In this document: piece by piece, positions 50,616 to 58,997 of the stretch
Layout of the letters: each line of letters opens with the position of its first letter
Numbering within the stretch: the first letter of the stretch is position 1
Assembly: GCF_003385455.1 (NCBI RefSeq)
Contig: NZ_QNUF01000024.1
Span: 21,892 to 85,891 of the forward strand
DNA length: 64,000 bases
Direction of reading: 5' to 3'
Source of the DNA: Chryseobacterium rhizosphaerae
GTDB taxonomy: Bacteria > Bacteroidota > Bacteroidia > Flavobacteriales > Weeksellaceae
Made by a program: the position numbers and the translations under genes
Notes under the pieces: model-generated
What the model saw: only the letters and a program-made list of their open reading frames with translations
What the model was told of the DNA's origin: nothing
Database searches by the model: none

Positions 50616-50700
50616 GGAGAGTTGGCAGAGTGGTCGATTGCGGCAGTCTTGAAAACTGTTGACTGTAACAGGTCCGGGGGTTCGAATCCCTCACTCTCCG
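50616..50700 (+). tRNA. tRNA-Ser(UGA), copy 2
   Basis: 85 nt, acceptor GGAGAGT / ACTCTCC, anticodon TGA at 50650-50652, T-loop GGTTCGAATCC, discriminator G. Compared with copy 1, the 7:66 pair is T-A instead of A-T and the anticodon stem has C-G where copy 1 has T-A, so pairing is preserved and the gene is probably functional. Confidence 0.97.
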
Positions 50701-50744
50701 CAGAGTATGAAAAGTAAAGTTTTCAAAAACACTTAAAATCTATT

Positions 50745-50780
50745 AAAAGAGCTGTAATTTAATTAATTACAGCTCTTTTT
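50745..50780 (+). terminator. Terminator after tRNA-Ser copy 2
   Basis: AAAAGAGCTGTAATT and AATTACAGCTCTTTT are exact complements around a short AT loop, with further T after. Confidence 0.85.
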
Positions 50781-50823
50781 GCATTTTATCGTGTGGTGAA
50801 ATTTTCAAAAATGCTCATAATTT

Positions 50824-50869
50824 TTGTGGCAGAATTGTGGCAGTTTTATTTTAAAAAAAATAACTGCCA
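50824..50869. repeat. TTGTGGCAG direct repeats with an inverted copy, upstream of the integrase
   Basis: TTGTGGCAG at 50824-50832 and again 50835-50843, then its inverted core CTGCCA at 50864-50869 across an A/T-run. Lies between the tRNA and the integrase gene, where recombinase arm sites could be expected; that role is speculative. Confidence 0.4.
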
Positions 50870-50970
50870 TGAAAAAAGATTAACGGTTTGATTATTAACA
50901 TGTAAAATGAGTTTATATCTTGATTTTTGAGTGATTTAATTCGAAATTTATTAACCTTAAAAATCGAATT

Positions 50971-51973
50971 ATGTTAGAAAGTAGTTTTGGCGTGAATTTT
51001 TTCTTAAAAACGCCGTGGAAGAAGGGTGATCATCTTAGATTTGTTTATTTGCGAATTACTGTAGATGGTATTTCGAGGGAAACTTCAACCAAGAGAAAAT
51101 GGAGTGATGAACGTTGGAATCAGAAAATAGAAAGGGCTGTAGGAACAAAAGAAGATGCTAAGTCCTTAAATCATTTTTTAGATTCTCTAATTGTAGGATT
51201 GAATAACTTTAAAAATAAATTAAGTAACAATTATGAGTCTATAACAGCTCTTAAACTTATCGAATATATCCAAGGTAAATCTTTTCAGAAAGCTAAAGTT
51301 TTGGAAGAATTTCAAAAGCATAATGACGAAATGCTTGCTTTGGTCACAACAGGAGATTTTGCTAAAGGAACTCACGAGAGGTATGTGACTGCAAGATCAC
51401 ATGTAGAAGAATTTATACAATTTCAATATAATCGTGATGACTATGAGTTTCGGGAACTTAATTATAGTTTTGTAACAGATTATGAATTTTATTTAAAGAC
51501 TATTCGTAGATGTTCAAATAATACAACACTTAAATATATTGCCAATTTTAAGAAAATTGTACTTAGAGCTATTGCAAAAGATATTATTCCAAAAGATCCA
51601 TTTATACTTTTCAAATCAAAAAATGAATGAGTATCTAAAAGAGATTGCTATCTTGTGTGGAATTAATTCTGAACTTAATACTCATAAGGCGAGAAGAACT
51701 TTTGCGAGTACTGTTACCCTTAAGAATGGTGTTCCTATAAACGTGGTTAAAGAATTAATGGGACATCATTCGGTAACCCAAACTGAAGAATATGCCTTAA
51801 CAACTCAGGCGTTAATTAATAGTGAAATGAATAATCTTAAGGCTAAGTTGCAGAATAATACTGAAGATAGTTTACCCAATATTGATCTAAAAACTATTCT
51901 TGACGACCGTGAAATGCAATTATTGAAAGATTATGAAAAATTAAAAAATAAGATTTTGGGAGTAATGAGCTAG
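50971..51973 (+). pseudogene. Tyrosine recombinase (tRNA-linked integrase) with internal deletion
   Basis: The N-terminal half is a phage-integrase SAM-like/arm domain (YLRITVDGISRETSTKRKWS ... YEFYLKTIRRCSNNTTLKYI) ending FILFKSKNE and a stop. The other frame resumes at once with MNEYLKEIAILCGIN and keeps the C-terminal catalytic residues HKARRTFA (H-x-x-R), LMGHHSV and the tyrosine in TEEYALT. The stretch with the first catalytic arginine, normally over 100 residues, is missing, so recombinase activity is lost. Position 270 bases behind a tRNA-Ser marks it as the remains of a tRNA-targeted element. Confidence 0.85.
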
Positions 51974-51976
51974 TAC

Positions 51977-52026
51977 AATAATAAAGTGAAAGGAAATTAT
52001 ATATAATTTCCTTTCACTTTATTATT
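51977..52026. terminator. 24-bp perfect stem between convergent genes
   Basis: Arms 51977-52000 and 52003-52026 are exact complements around a two-base loop. The right arm includes the stop codon of the minus-strand gene at 52014, so it ends both the integrase and that gene. Confidence 0.88.
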
Positions 52027-52289
52027 ACATAACTTTTAACGCCAGGATGATAGGATGGAGTATATTTGAAATAACCAAATTCTTGTAGTTCTTTAAAATA
52101 CTTATGGTAGGTAGGAATAGTTTTGACATGGGAATACCTCATTAGTCTGCTTCTGCTAACCAATATTTTTTTCTTCTTTCTTTGTGCTAGTCCGAGATAC
52201 ATTATTGCTGTCAGTAGAGCTGTGTGAATAGTAGTCAACCTCTCGTCTGATGAAATTTTTTCAATTAAATTTATCCAGTGTTCATTCAT
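52014..52289 (-). CDS. Small helical protein of the integrase module
   Basis: A 91-residue protein: WINLIEKISSDERLTTIHTALLTAIMYLGLAQRKKKKILVSRSRLMRYSHVKTIPTYHKYFKELQEFGYF; the second half has a helix-turn-helix-like winged appearance. Similar small proteins accompany flavobacterial tRNA-linked integrases. ATG at 52289 is chosen; the upstream frame begins with TTG. Two bases separate it from the HTH gene upstream, so they form one operon. Confidence 0.6.
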   Translation of the reverse strand: MNEHWINLIEKISSDERLTTIHTALLTAIMYLGLAQRKKKKILVSRSRLMRYSHVKTIPTYHKYFKELQEFGYFKYTPSYHPGVKSYVIIK

Positions 52290-52291
52290 AA

Positions 52292-52561
52292 TCAATCGTT
52301 TTCAAATAGGTGTTTTAGATCTGAACTGTTGTAATAATAAGATCCCATTATTTTCTTTGATCTTATTTTACTGCTTATTCGTAAATTCTGCAAAGTAGCA
52401 GGAGAGATTTCTAAAATTTTTCTAACTGCTTTACTTCGTAACCATTCCCCATTCATATTCTTTTTTTCATTTTGAATAGAACTGTTTGTTATAAGAAATT
52501 TTATTTCCGAAATAATTTGATTCTTTAAATCGTTTAAGTCCTGTTTTGTTATATTTTCCAT
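52292..52561 (-). CDS. Helix-turn-helix (excisionase-like) protein
   Basis: An 89-residue DNA-binding protein. EWLRSKAVRKILEISPATLQNLRISSKIRSKKIMGSYYYNSSDLKHLFEN is the MerR/Xis-like winged-helix form common in Bacteroidota mobile elements ('helix-turn-helix domain-containing protein' beside integrases). It likely acted as excisionase or regulator of the element. ATG 52561 is used; the frame is otherwise open from a TTG. Confidence 0.72.
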   Translation of the reverse strand: MENITKQDLNDLKNQIISEIKFLITNSSIQNEKKNMNGEWLRSKAVRKILEISPATLQNLRISSKIRSKKIMGSYYYNSSDLKHLFEND

Positions 52562-52570
52562 AGAATTCAA

Positions 52571-53299
52571 TTTTATTATGTCAAATTAGTACAGATTATT
52601 CAATATATTTTGTTTACTGGATTTATCAGCTTGTTTTGGCGTTATTTGTCATTGTTTTTTGGAACTATTTAAGTGTTTTTTATAGTAACTGACGTTGGGC
52701 TCTAGTAACATAATTTATTTTGTGTTAATGATTTCTAAAGCGTCTAAAATTCTGTCTGCTCAAGGATTGATGGCCGTTGGTGACTAAAAACTAATACTAA
52801 TGTCTGGATGTTATTTATTAAATTTTTAGAGTAATAACAACATTACATTGTAAATTGCGCGTTAAATTACTTTAATTTATAATTTTTGAACATACGATGA
52901 CTAATTATGTTTTTCAGAAAAATGAAATACAAATTTCTTTTCAACTATACGGCTCCAGCTAGAATTATTTAGATATGTCGCAAATATTATGGAGTATAGC
53001 TGCCAGAAAAATCAACAATGGCTTGAATGATTTATTAAATAATCTCAAAATGATAGTAAAACTTAGAGAAATTACACAAAGCAACTACTATGAAGTATGC
53101 CTTCTTACTACTAATGCAGATGGAATACCTACTTTTTGATGAAGAATATGTTTGCGCAAATTCAGTTTCTATGAAAGCATACATAGTTGAAATTGACATT
53201 AACAAATTCCTTACTTTCCACAAGGTTAGAAGCTTAAAATAAAATCACTTAAAATTCTAAGATATAGTGTAGAACATTTAACGGTCTGCATTGTTCCGA
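52571..53299. other. AT-rich gap with no convincing gene
   Basis: Over 700 bases between the mobile-element remnant and the SDR gene. Two short ORFs were weighed (a 19-codon one at 52728 and a 54-codon one at 52976) but neither is convincing. No copy of the tRNA 3' end, which would mark the far end of an integration, was seen. Probably the decayed right end of the element. Confidence 0.5.
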
Positions 53300-54022
53300 T
53301 TACCACGGTAACTCACCCTCTTCTCCAAAAAACTTTCCAGTAGGCCCATTCTTGTCAAGCATTGCATATTTAGCAAGGTTTATACAGTTTTCTGCTGCAG
53401 ATTTTCCACCACTGTTACCATTAAAGTCTGTGGAAGTCCATCCCGGAGTAACACAATTTATTTTAAAACCAAGATCTTTATATTCATATGCTAAGGCAAC
53501 CGTATAAGCGTTTAAAGCTGTTTTAGAAGGACCATAACTGATAGATTTAGCATTATATAGAAGCCATTGCGGGTCCTGGTGCTTTGTTAATGACGATAGA
53601 TCGCTTGTAATATTTTCAATCACAGGCAGAGGTGATTTTTTTAAATATGGCAGGAATGCTTCTGTTACGGCAATGGTCCCGAAAAAGTTTGTTTCAAAAA
53701 CTTCCCGCACATCAGAAAGATTTAAAGGGTTGTCCTTACTTTGTCTTCTACCTAGAATGCCGGCATTGTTGATCAAGATATCAAGAACATCGCTATCCTT
53801 TCCGAATTCCTTTGCAGCTTTCTTTACAGATTCTTCATCTGATATGTTGATTTCTAATAGCATGCAATTTTCTAAACCTGAACTTTTTAAATCATTAATT
53901 GCTTCCTGGCCTATTTCAATATTTCGGCATCCGAGGTAAACAAAATATCCTTTCTGAAGAAGATATTTGGCAAGCTCAAAGCCAAGGCCTTTATTGGCAC
54001 CTGTAATAAGTACTTTTCTCAT
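53300..54022 (-). CDS. SDR family oxidoreductase
   Basis: A 240-residue short-chain dehydrogenase. NAD(P) motif TGANKGLGFELAK at residues 7-19, structural NNAG in LINNAGILGRRQ, and catalytic YGPSK (Y-x-x-x-K) near residue 182. The C-terminus is short. The closest general type is the carbonyl reductase-like group (KxxGLGFE). Substrate unknown. A divergent relation does not exist: the AraC gene upstream is on the same strand, 42 bases away, so it probably regulates this gene. Confidence 0.88.
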   Translation of the reverse strand: MRKVLITGANKGLGFELAKYLLQKGYFVYLGCRNIEIGQEAINDLKSSGLENCMLLEINISDEESVKKAAKEFGKDSDVLDILINNAGILGRRQSKDNPLNLSDVREVFETNFFGTIAVTEAFLPYLKKSPLPVIENITSDLSSLTKHQDPQWLLYNAKSISYGPSKTALNAYTVALAYEYKDLGFKINCVTPGWTSTDFNGNSGGKSAAENCINLAKYAMLDKNGPTGKFFGEEGELPW

Positions 54023-54064
54023 TGTAATCTGTTTGGTTGTTTATAAAGTAAATGATAATTGAAT

Positions 54065-54886
54065 TCACGTGGAAATCTTTTCAGAGGAGGCATTGAAGCC
54101 ATAGTATTTTTTAAATGCGGTGGAAAAATGTGAAAGATTTTCAAAGCCAACCTGCAGGTATATGGAAGAGGGGGCTTTCTTTTCTTCAAAAATAAGCCTT
54201 TTGGCTTCTTCAAGGCGCATTTTCATTAGCCATTTATGCGGAGGCAGATTATAGATTTTCTTAAAGTCTCTTTTAAATGTGGCTAAACTCCGACCAGAAA
54301 GGTAAGCAAATCGTTCTAAGGTAATATTGTAAATATAGTTCTTGCTCATAAACTCACCCAATTCAAGTTTTATCGGTTCAGTAAAATCAAAAAGACTTTT
54401 TTTGATACCGGGCCAAAGTATTTCCAGCAACAAAAAAATCTCTTTTGTCTTGTTAGTACTTAGTTGTCCTGGAATATTCTGCCCTGAATTGATATAAGGC
54501 TTTAGCGACTCAAAAAAACCTGACATAAGATCATTTTTAGCTATAAGAAATCTTTCCATATATTCTTTGGAAGAGTCTGAATCTGTATTTGCTGCATGTG
54601 GATCTTCCAGTATAAGACTATTTAAAAAATCGCGTGTAAGCAAAATTTTGACCATCTCAAACTTTTCCCCATTTTCACTGTCCATCAATGAAGCTTTTAC
54701 CAGCTGGTTTCTTCGGAGTAGGATGGTTTGGCCCGCATCTGCCCGGTATGTCTTACCATCTTCATAAAATAATATATATCCTTTTTGGATATGCCATATC
54801 TTATGTTCTACCATAAAAGATTCGATCGCTGAATTATTTTGTTCAGTACAGTAAAAGAATACCTGAGCCTGTTCGGTTGTTGCCAT
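54065..54886 (-). CDS. AraC family transcriptional regulator
   Basis: A 273-residue regulator. The N-terminal domain (EHKIWHIQKGYILFYEDGKTYRADAGQTILLRRNQLVKAS) is a cupin-like sensor; the C-terminal AraC domain spans about 175-268 with both helix-turn-helix units (LERFAYLSGRSLATFKRDFKKIYNLPPHKWL and APSSIYLQVGFENLSHFSTAFKKYYG). The start at 54886 (MATTEQAQVF) is chosen over 54907, which adds residues overlapping the promoter area. It reads towards the SDR gene and likely activates it. Confidence 0.88.
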   Translation of the reverse strand: MATTEQAQVFFYCTEQNNSAIESFMVEHKIWHIQKGYILFYEDGKTYRADAGQTILLRRNQLVKASLMDSENGEKFEMVKILLTRDFLNSLILEDPHAANTDSDSSKEYMERFLIAKNDLMSGFFESLKPYINSGQNIPGQLSTNKTKEIFLLLEILWPGIKKSLFDFTEPIKLELGEFMSKNYIYNITLERFAYLSGRSLATFKRDFKKIYNLPPHKWLMKMRLEEAKRLIFEEKKAPSSIYLQVGFENLSHFSTAFKKYYGFNASSEKIST

Positions 54887-55021
54887 TTCCTTGAAATTAT
54901 AAAGCAAAATTAGTCGGATTTTTAAATAGTTGGTTTTCTATTCGGCTCAAAATTACTTTTCTATCTGGCTCATGTGTGAAATGTATTTATCTGGATGAAT
55001 TTAATTTGTGAAGACGAAATT

Positions 55022-55786
55022 CTAAATAATCCCCATTATATTTGCTATATGACATGCTTCAAGCGCACTTTTTACTCGAAGTTTCTCCATAATGTTCTGC
55101 CTGTGACGATCAACGGTGTTTTTGCTAATAAAAAGTCTTTGAGAAATTTCTTTGCTGGCCCTGCCGACTGATATTTCTTTTAAAATTTCTACCTCTCTTT
55201 TGGTAAGGATCTTTTTGGTATTGAAATTATGATCAGAAAGAATTTGACCATTACTTGAATTGATGATTACAGGTACAGAAGTATGATTCATACCGCTGCT
55301 AAAACTGTACTGATATAAAATGAGTTGGATGCTGTCTGTAGAGGATCCGAAGAATATTTTCAGTTCAATCGGAATATACTGTTGGTCTTTATTTAACACT
55401 CTTATACCGAGAATGATATGGAAATCCAGTCTGTCTTTTGAATTTTTATCCTTTATAAAATGGAATAATTTAAGCTCCAAAAGATGTCTTGTCCTAAGAT
55501 CATCAGGATGAATAAGCGATAGAATACTGTCGGCTCCAACTGAACTTTGGATGGAACTGGATTTTTCTTCAGCAATACCAAAATATAAAGACAGCCCTCC
55601 GTGATAAACATATTTTTCTTTTGATTTTAAATCAGTAAGAACTGCCAAAGAGTTTTGCAGTACTGAAAATATAAAGGCAACATGTCTGTATTTTTCCAAT
55701 GACATTTTCGGATCAAGTTCTCCTTTAAACGTCTGGTCAAGAAGAGTATGTGGAGCCTGATTATCAATTACTGAAAAAATGGTCAT
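55022..55786 (-). CDS. LuxR-type regulator with a PAS-like N-terminal domain
   Basis: A 254-residue protein. The C-terminal 65 residues are a LuxR/NarL helix-turn-helix (LTKREVEILKEISVGRASKEISQRLFISKNTVDRHRQNIMEKL). The N-terminal part (KYRHVAFIFSVLQNSLAVLTDLKSKEKYVYHGG ... LIHPDDLRTRHLLELKLFHFI) has the strand-helix pattern of a PAS fold, including HPDD, so it likely senses a small molecule rather than a phosphorelay. No receiver aspartate is present. Its target is not apparent; the neighbouring 184-residue membrane protein is divergent. Confidence 0.85.
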   Translation of the reverse strand: MTIFSVIDNQAPHTLLDQTFKGELDPKMSLEKYRHVAFIFSVLQNSLAVLTDLKSKEKYVYHGGLSLYFGIAEEKSSSIQSSVGADSILSLIHPDDLRTRHLLELKLFHFIKDKNSKDRLDFHIILGIRVLNKDQQYIPIELKIFFGSSTDSIQLILYQYSFSSGMNHTSVPVIINSSNGQILSDHNFNTKKILTKREVEILKEISVGRASKEISQRLFISKNTVDRHRQNIMEKLRVKSALEACHIANIMGII

Positions 55787-55880
55787 TTTTCACTATTTTT
55801 TTAAGTTTAAGGTCTGTTTACCTTTGTCAAAATTACTAAATCTGTGGTAATTTAATTATTTATCCTTATAATTTTTAGCA

Positions 55881-56435
55881 ATGAACAATATGAAACAAAA
55901 ATTGGTGAACTTTTGTCTTACCACTAATTTCTGGATATTTTTAATTCCGTTGTTGTCCATCTTCAGCATCATGACTTTTTTTATTATCCCGAATCTGCAA
56001 CAACAAATAGGCGGAGGAGAGCTGTTGGATACAAGATTCAACGGTTACAACTTAAATGATGTTAATAGTTTAATGGAACAGCTGGGTGAGTCAGGAAGAT
56101 CTACTTATCTTTATCTTGAGCTTTTCGGAGATTTGCCTTTTATCATTCTTTATGCCATCACATTTACAATTTTAATTGTAAGGCTGCTTGAAAAAAATAA
56201 TTTTAAATCCCGGATTTTATTCTTAATTGTTTTTTTGCCGCTTTTAGCGGGAATATTTGATTGTCTGGAAGATGTTTCGGTTATAAAGCTGCTACTAACT
56301 TATCCTGTTATCGGTTCAAAAAATATTTATTTTTCTTCATCTATTACAACTCTAAAGGGGTACTTCCTTACTTTTACCATCTTTTCTCTATTCTTGAATG
56401 TCATTATTTTCTTGCTCAAGAAAATAAAAAGATAA
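55881..56435 (+). CDS. Four-span membrane protein of unknown function
   Basis: A 184-residue inner-membrane protein with spans at about 17-37 (FWIFLIPLLSIFSIMTFFII), 85-105 (LPFIILYAITFTILIVRLL), 112-130 (ILFLIVFLPLLAGIFDCLE) and 155-178. Between the first two is a periplasmic or cytosolic loop with GGGELLDTRFNGYNLNDVN. No motif recognised. M1 or the ATG nine bases later (M4) could be the start. Divergent from the LuxR-type gene. Confidence 0.7.
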   Translation: MNNMKQKLVNFCLTTNFWIFLIPLLSIFSIMTFFIIPNLQQQIGGGELLDTRFNGYNLNDVNSLMEQLGESGRSTYLYLELFGDLPFIILYAITFTILIVRLLEKNNFKSRILFLIVFLPLLAGIFDCLEDVSVIKLLLTYPVIGSKNIYFSSSITTLKGYFLTFTIFSLFLNVIIFLLKKIKR

Positions 56436-56464
56436 TCTAGCTTAAGTAATCAGAAAAAAATAAA

Positions 56465-56498
56465 AAATGGCACCAACTGTCTTTAGTTGGCGCCATTT
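56465..56498. terminator. Hairpin after the membrane-protein gene
   Basis: AAATGGCACCAACT and AGTTGGCGCCATTT pair with one mismatch around a six-base loop. T-run is absent. Confidence 0.5.
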
Positions 56499-56729
56499 GG
56501 CTGTTGGTGACCCTTAACGAGCGTATATTTAAACACTTTTATCGCTGATTTAATTAGATTGAGTAAAATTAAACAAGAATTGCAAAGCTTATCTTGTCTT
56601 TAAGTTTTATTACAAGCTAACTTTTTGCAATATAATTTTAAGCATCTGAAACAAGCAAAATAGACCTTGCTAGTCTTCAATTTACTTCGATTGTTTTTCA
56701 CTATCGAAAGATGATCAGCCAAACTGTCT

Positions 56730-57037
56730 AATAGGAGATCTCAAAGATTTTCGAAGTTATAAATACGGAAATTTTTAGAAATAAAACCTCATGTAATAAC
56801 CATTATGCAACTGAGGCAACAAAAGGTTTATTTGATTATCATTCATCGCAAAAATGCAAGAAGAATATATTGCTATGTAGATGATTACAACACACGTTCA
56901 CAGCAATTGTGTAAACGCCTTGGCATGCGTCAGGAAGGATTGTTCTTGAGTATATTTCTTTTGCTGGAAATGATGACGGAACGCCAAGATATGAGAATAC
57001 CCTGTAGTTTGCAATATTAAAAAAAGAATGGGACTAA
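56730..57037 (+). pseudogene. GNAT acetyltransferase, multiply frameshifted
   Basis: Recognisable scraps in successive frames: GDLKDFRSYKYGNF, NHYATEATKGLFDY, then RIYCYVDDYNTRSQQLCKRLGMRQEG, then VLEYISFAGNDDGTPRYENTL with an internal TAG and finally FAILKKEWD. These are the acetyl-CoA helix, the DDYNTRSQQLCERLGM motif and the tail of a RimJ/RimL-type acetyltransferase. At least three frameshifts and an in-frame stop. Its 3' end overlaps the stop of the minus-strand response regulator. Confidence 0.7.
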
Positions 57038-57762
57038 GTTTTCATTCGCTCAATTACATTCTTTTTGTAGAACTTTCCTATCGGAAGAACCGTTCCGTTT
57101 TTTAAAGAGAGTTCACCACCTGCAATTTTGGAAATTTCCTTCGATGCAACCAGATAAGATTTATGAATCCTGACAAAAAGTTCGGGATCCAGTTTGTTTT
57201 CAACTTCCTGTGTTGTGATCTGGCTCATATACATTTTCTCGGCCGTGAAAAATTTCACATAATTGCCATAGCTCTGCGTATAGTATATAGTTTTGAAATC
57301 CAGTTTTACGATTTCATTGTCGACTTTTAAGACAAGATGGTCCGTTTTTGCTATAGGCTGGTAGGCATCGGAATTATTCTGCTCTAGATTTCTTTTGGAG
57401 CTTCCCAATCGGTTAATTACTTTATCAATTGACGAAAGAAATGTCTTAAAATCAAATGGCTTGACCAGGTAATCCACCACATCATATTTGTAGGATTCCA
57501 GCGCATACTCCTTGTAGGCCGTGGTAAGAATAACAAAAGGTTTATTAGACATCGCTTCCAGCATTTCCATCCCTGTTAAGCCCGGCATGTTAATATCAAG
57601 GAACATAATATCCACCTGATTGTTATACACATATTCCATCGCCTCTACAGCGGTGTAGAACGATCCGTTGAGATGAAGTTGTTTTAGCTGGCTGATAAAA
57701 TGCTCAAGTACGCGGTGGGCACCTTCTTCATCATCAATAATAATACAATTTAATTGATTCAT
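57034..57762 (-). CDS. LytTR response regulator
   Basis: A 242-residue regulator: receiver domain at 1-118 with phosphorylation aspartate in DIMFLDINMPGLTGMEML, threonine in VILTTAYKEYALESY and lysine in DYLVKPFDF, then a LytTR DNA-binding domain (TIYYTQSYGNYVKFFTAEKMYMSQIT ... FVRIHKSYLVASKEISKIAGGEL) near 140-240. Partner of the histidine kinase encoded just upstream: the genes overlap by four bases (ATGA). The pair stands divergent from a large outer-membrane receptor gene. Confidence 0.93.
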   Translation of the reverse strand: MNQLNCIIIDDEEGAHRVLEHFISQLKQLHLNGSFYTAVEAMEYVYNNQVDIMFLDINMPGLTGMEMLEAMSNKPFVILTTAYKEYALESYKYDVVDYLVKPFDFKTFLSSIDKVINRLGSSKRNLEQNNSDAYQPIAKTDHLVLKVDNEIVKLDFKTIYYTQSYGNYVKFFTAEKMYMSQITTQEVENKLDPELFVRIHKSYLVASKEISKIAGGELSLKNGTVLPIGKFYKKNVIERMKT

Positions 57763-58790
57763 ATAATCTGTTTTTGAAGTGGGATTAAAAGTGTTGTCTC
57801 ATAGCTGATTTCAGACTGCTTTTCATCAAGTCTGAACTTCCCATTATAAATAAAAGATAATCGCTGTTTAAGATTGTTTAGCCCTACTTGAGTAGAAGGT
57901 TTTTTAAGTTTATCATCTGCAAGCGAATTCGCAATGGTCATTAGTAACTCATCTGATTTTAGCTCAATGTGAATATGAACAAACCAATCGGATAGATTCT
58001 GACTGTGTTTAAAGCTGTTTTCAACCAGGATAATAAGAAGCAGGGGTGATATCTGCCAAACATTCATTTCCTCTAATGAGTGATTGCATATAAACTTTAT
58101 GTCACATCTTTTACCGATCCTTTCCCTTTCCAGGTCAACGTAATTCCTTATAAAATTAATCTCGTCTGCTAGGGAAACTTTCGGCACATTACCATTTTCT
58201 ATCTGATAGCGCATCAGCTCAGATAGTTTGACAATAAGTCCGGGAGTACGGTCCGGTTCGGTTAAGCTTACCCCATACAGATTATTGAGCATATTGAAGA
58301 AGAAGTGTGGGTTGAGCTGCGCATGGAGAAATTTTAGATTCATTTCATTGAGCAGGATCTGGTCCATACTTCTGCGCTGTACTTCCAAAGCGTAACTCTG
58401 CATCAGCGACAGAGCCATGATGGTTGCTGTGCTTATGATACATATTACAAAATGGTATAGGAAACTGAGTGCCAGCTCATCGGGTTCAAAAAAATCAGGC
58501 TGTATCCAGTAGATGTTCGCAATAAAAAGAACAGATGCCCCTGCCAGGATAACAGCTAAGGAATAAAAAATATAGCTGAAATATTTCTTGAGCAGATAAA
58601 ACCTGAAGATAAAAAAACGATGGATTTGAGCCTGTATATAAAGGATGACAAAAAAGACAAGGCCTTTTAAGAAATTTTCCAGCGAATTGATAAACAACCA
58701 CTCATGGAGCATCGTAAGAACATACATTGCACAGAAGATGATAATCTCCTGCCTCCACCTTTTTTGTCTACTGATTGTCGTCGTATTCAT
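57759..58790 (-). CDS. LytS-type sensor histidine kinase
   Basis: A 343-residue kinase with about four N-terminal membrane spans and no large extracellular domain. The phospho-acceptor region is KFLHAQLNPHFFFNMLNNLYG (His in LNPH), the N-box is LILVENSFKHS and the G-box is GLNNLKQRLSF. The Asn-rich ATPase is shortened, as in the LytS/YehU group. With no sensor domain beyond the membrane, the stimulus is probably in the bilayer or via a partner protein, and it passes phosphate to the LytTR regulator encoded downstream. Confidence 0.93.
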   Translation of the reverse strand: MNTTTISRQKRWRQEIIIFCAMYVLTMLHEWLFINSLENFLKGLVFFVILYIQAQIHRFFIFRFYLLKKYFSYIFYSLAVILAGASVLFIANIYWIQPDFFEPDELALSFLYHFVICIISTATIMALSLMQSYALEVQRRSMDQILLNEMNLKFLHAQLNPHFFFNMLNNLYGVSLTEPDRTPGLIVKLSELMRYQIENGNVPKVSLADEINFIRNYVDLERERIGKRCDIKFICNHSLEEMNVWQISPLLLIILVENSFKHSQNLSDWFVHIHIELKSDELLMTIANSLADDKLKKPSTQVGLNNLKQRLSFIYNGKFRLDEKQSEISYETTLLIPLQKQII

Positions 58791-58997
58791 AATGTAAGTC
58801 CATTTTCAGATCACTGATCATTATTGCTGATTGCAAAGATATCCTGTATCACTTTTATCTTTCAAAATTCAGAAAATAAAGGTAATTCGGAAAATTAAAA
58901 TGACCAACGGTTTTTGACATTTAATATGGTCTGTTCGTCCGTTTTATTTTTAATGCCGTAATAGATCATCTTGTTTTGCAGTACTAAATTTTTGCAA

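Noticed and set aside
40036..50700. Island integrated by simple tRNA 3'-end recombination
   Set aside because: The duplicated stretch includes the tRNA promoter and leader, whereas an integrase would repeat only the 3' end; the tRNAs also differ by compensatory pairs.
52728..52787. 19-codon ORF MISKASKILSAQGLMAVGD as a leader or bacteriocin-like peptide
   Set aside because: No terminator, partner gene or clear promoter; falls in a decayed AT-rich gap.
52976..53140. 54-codon ORF starting MSQILWSIAARKINNGLNDL
   Set aside because: No start signal or family match seen; plausible scrap of a decayed gene only.
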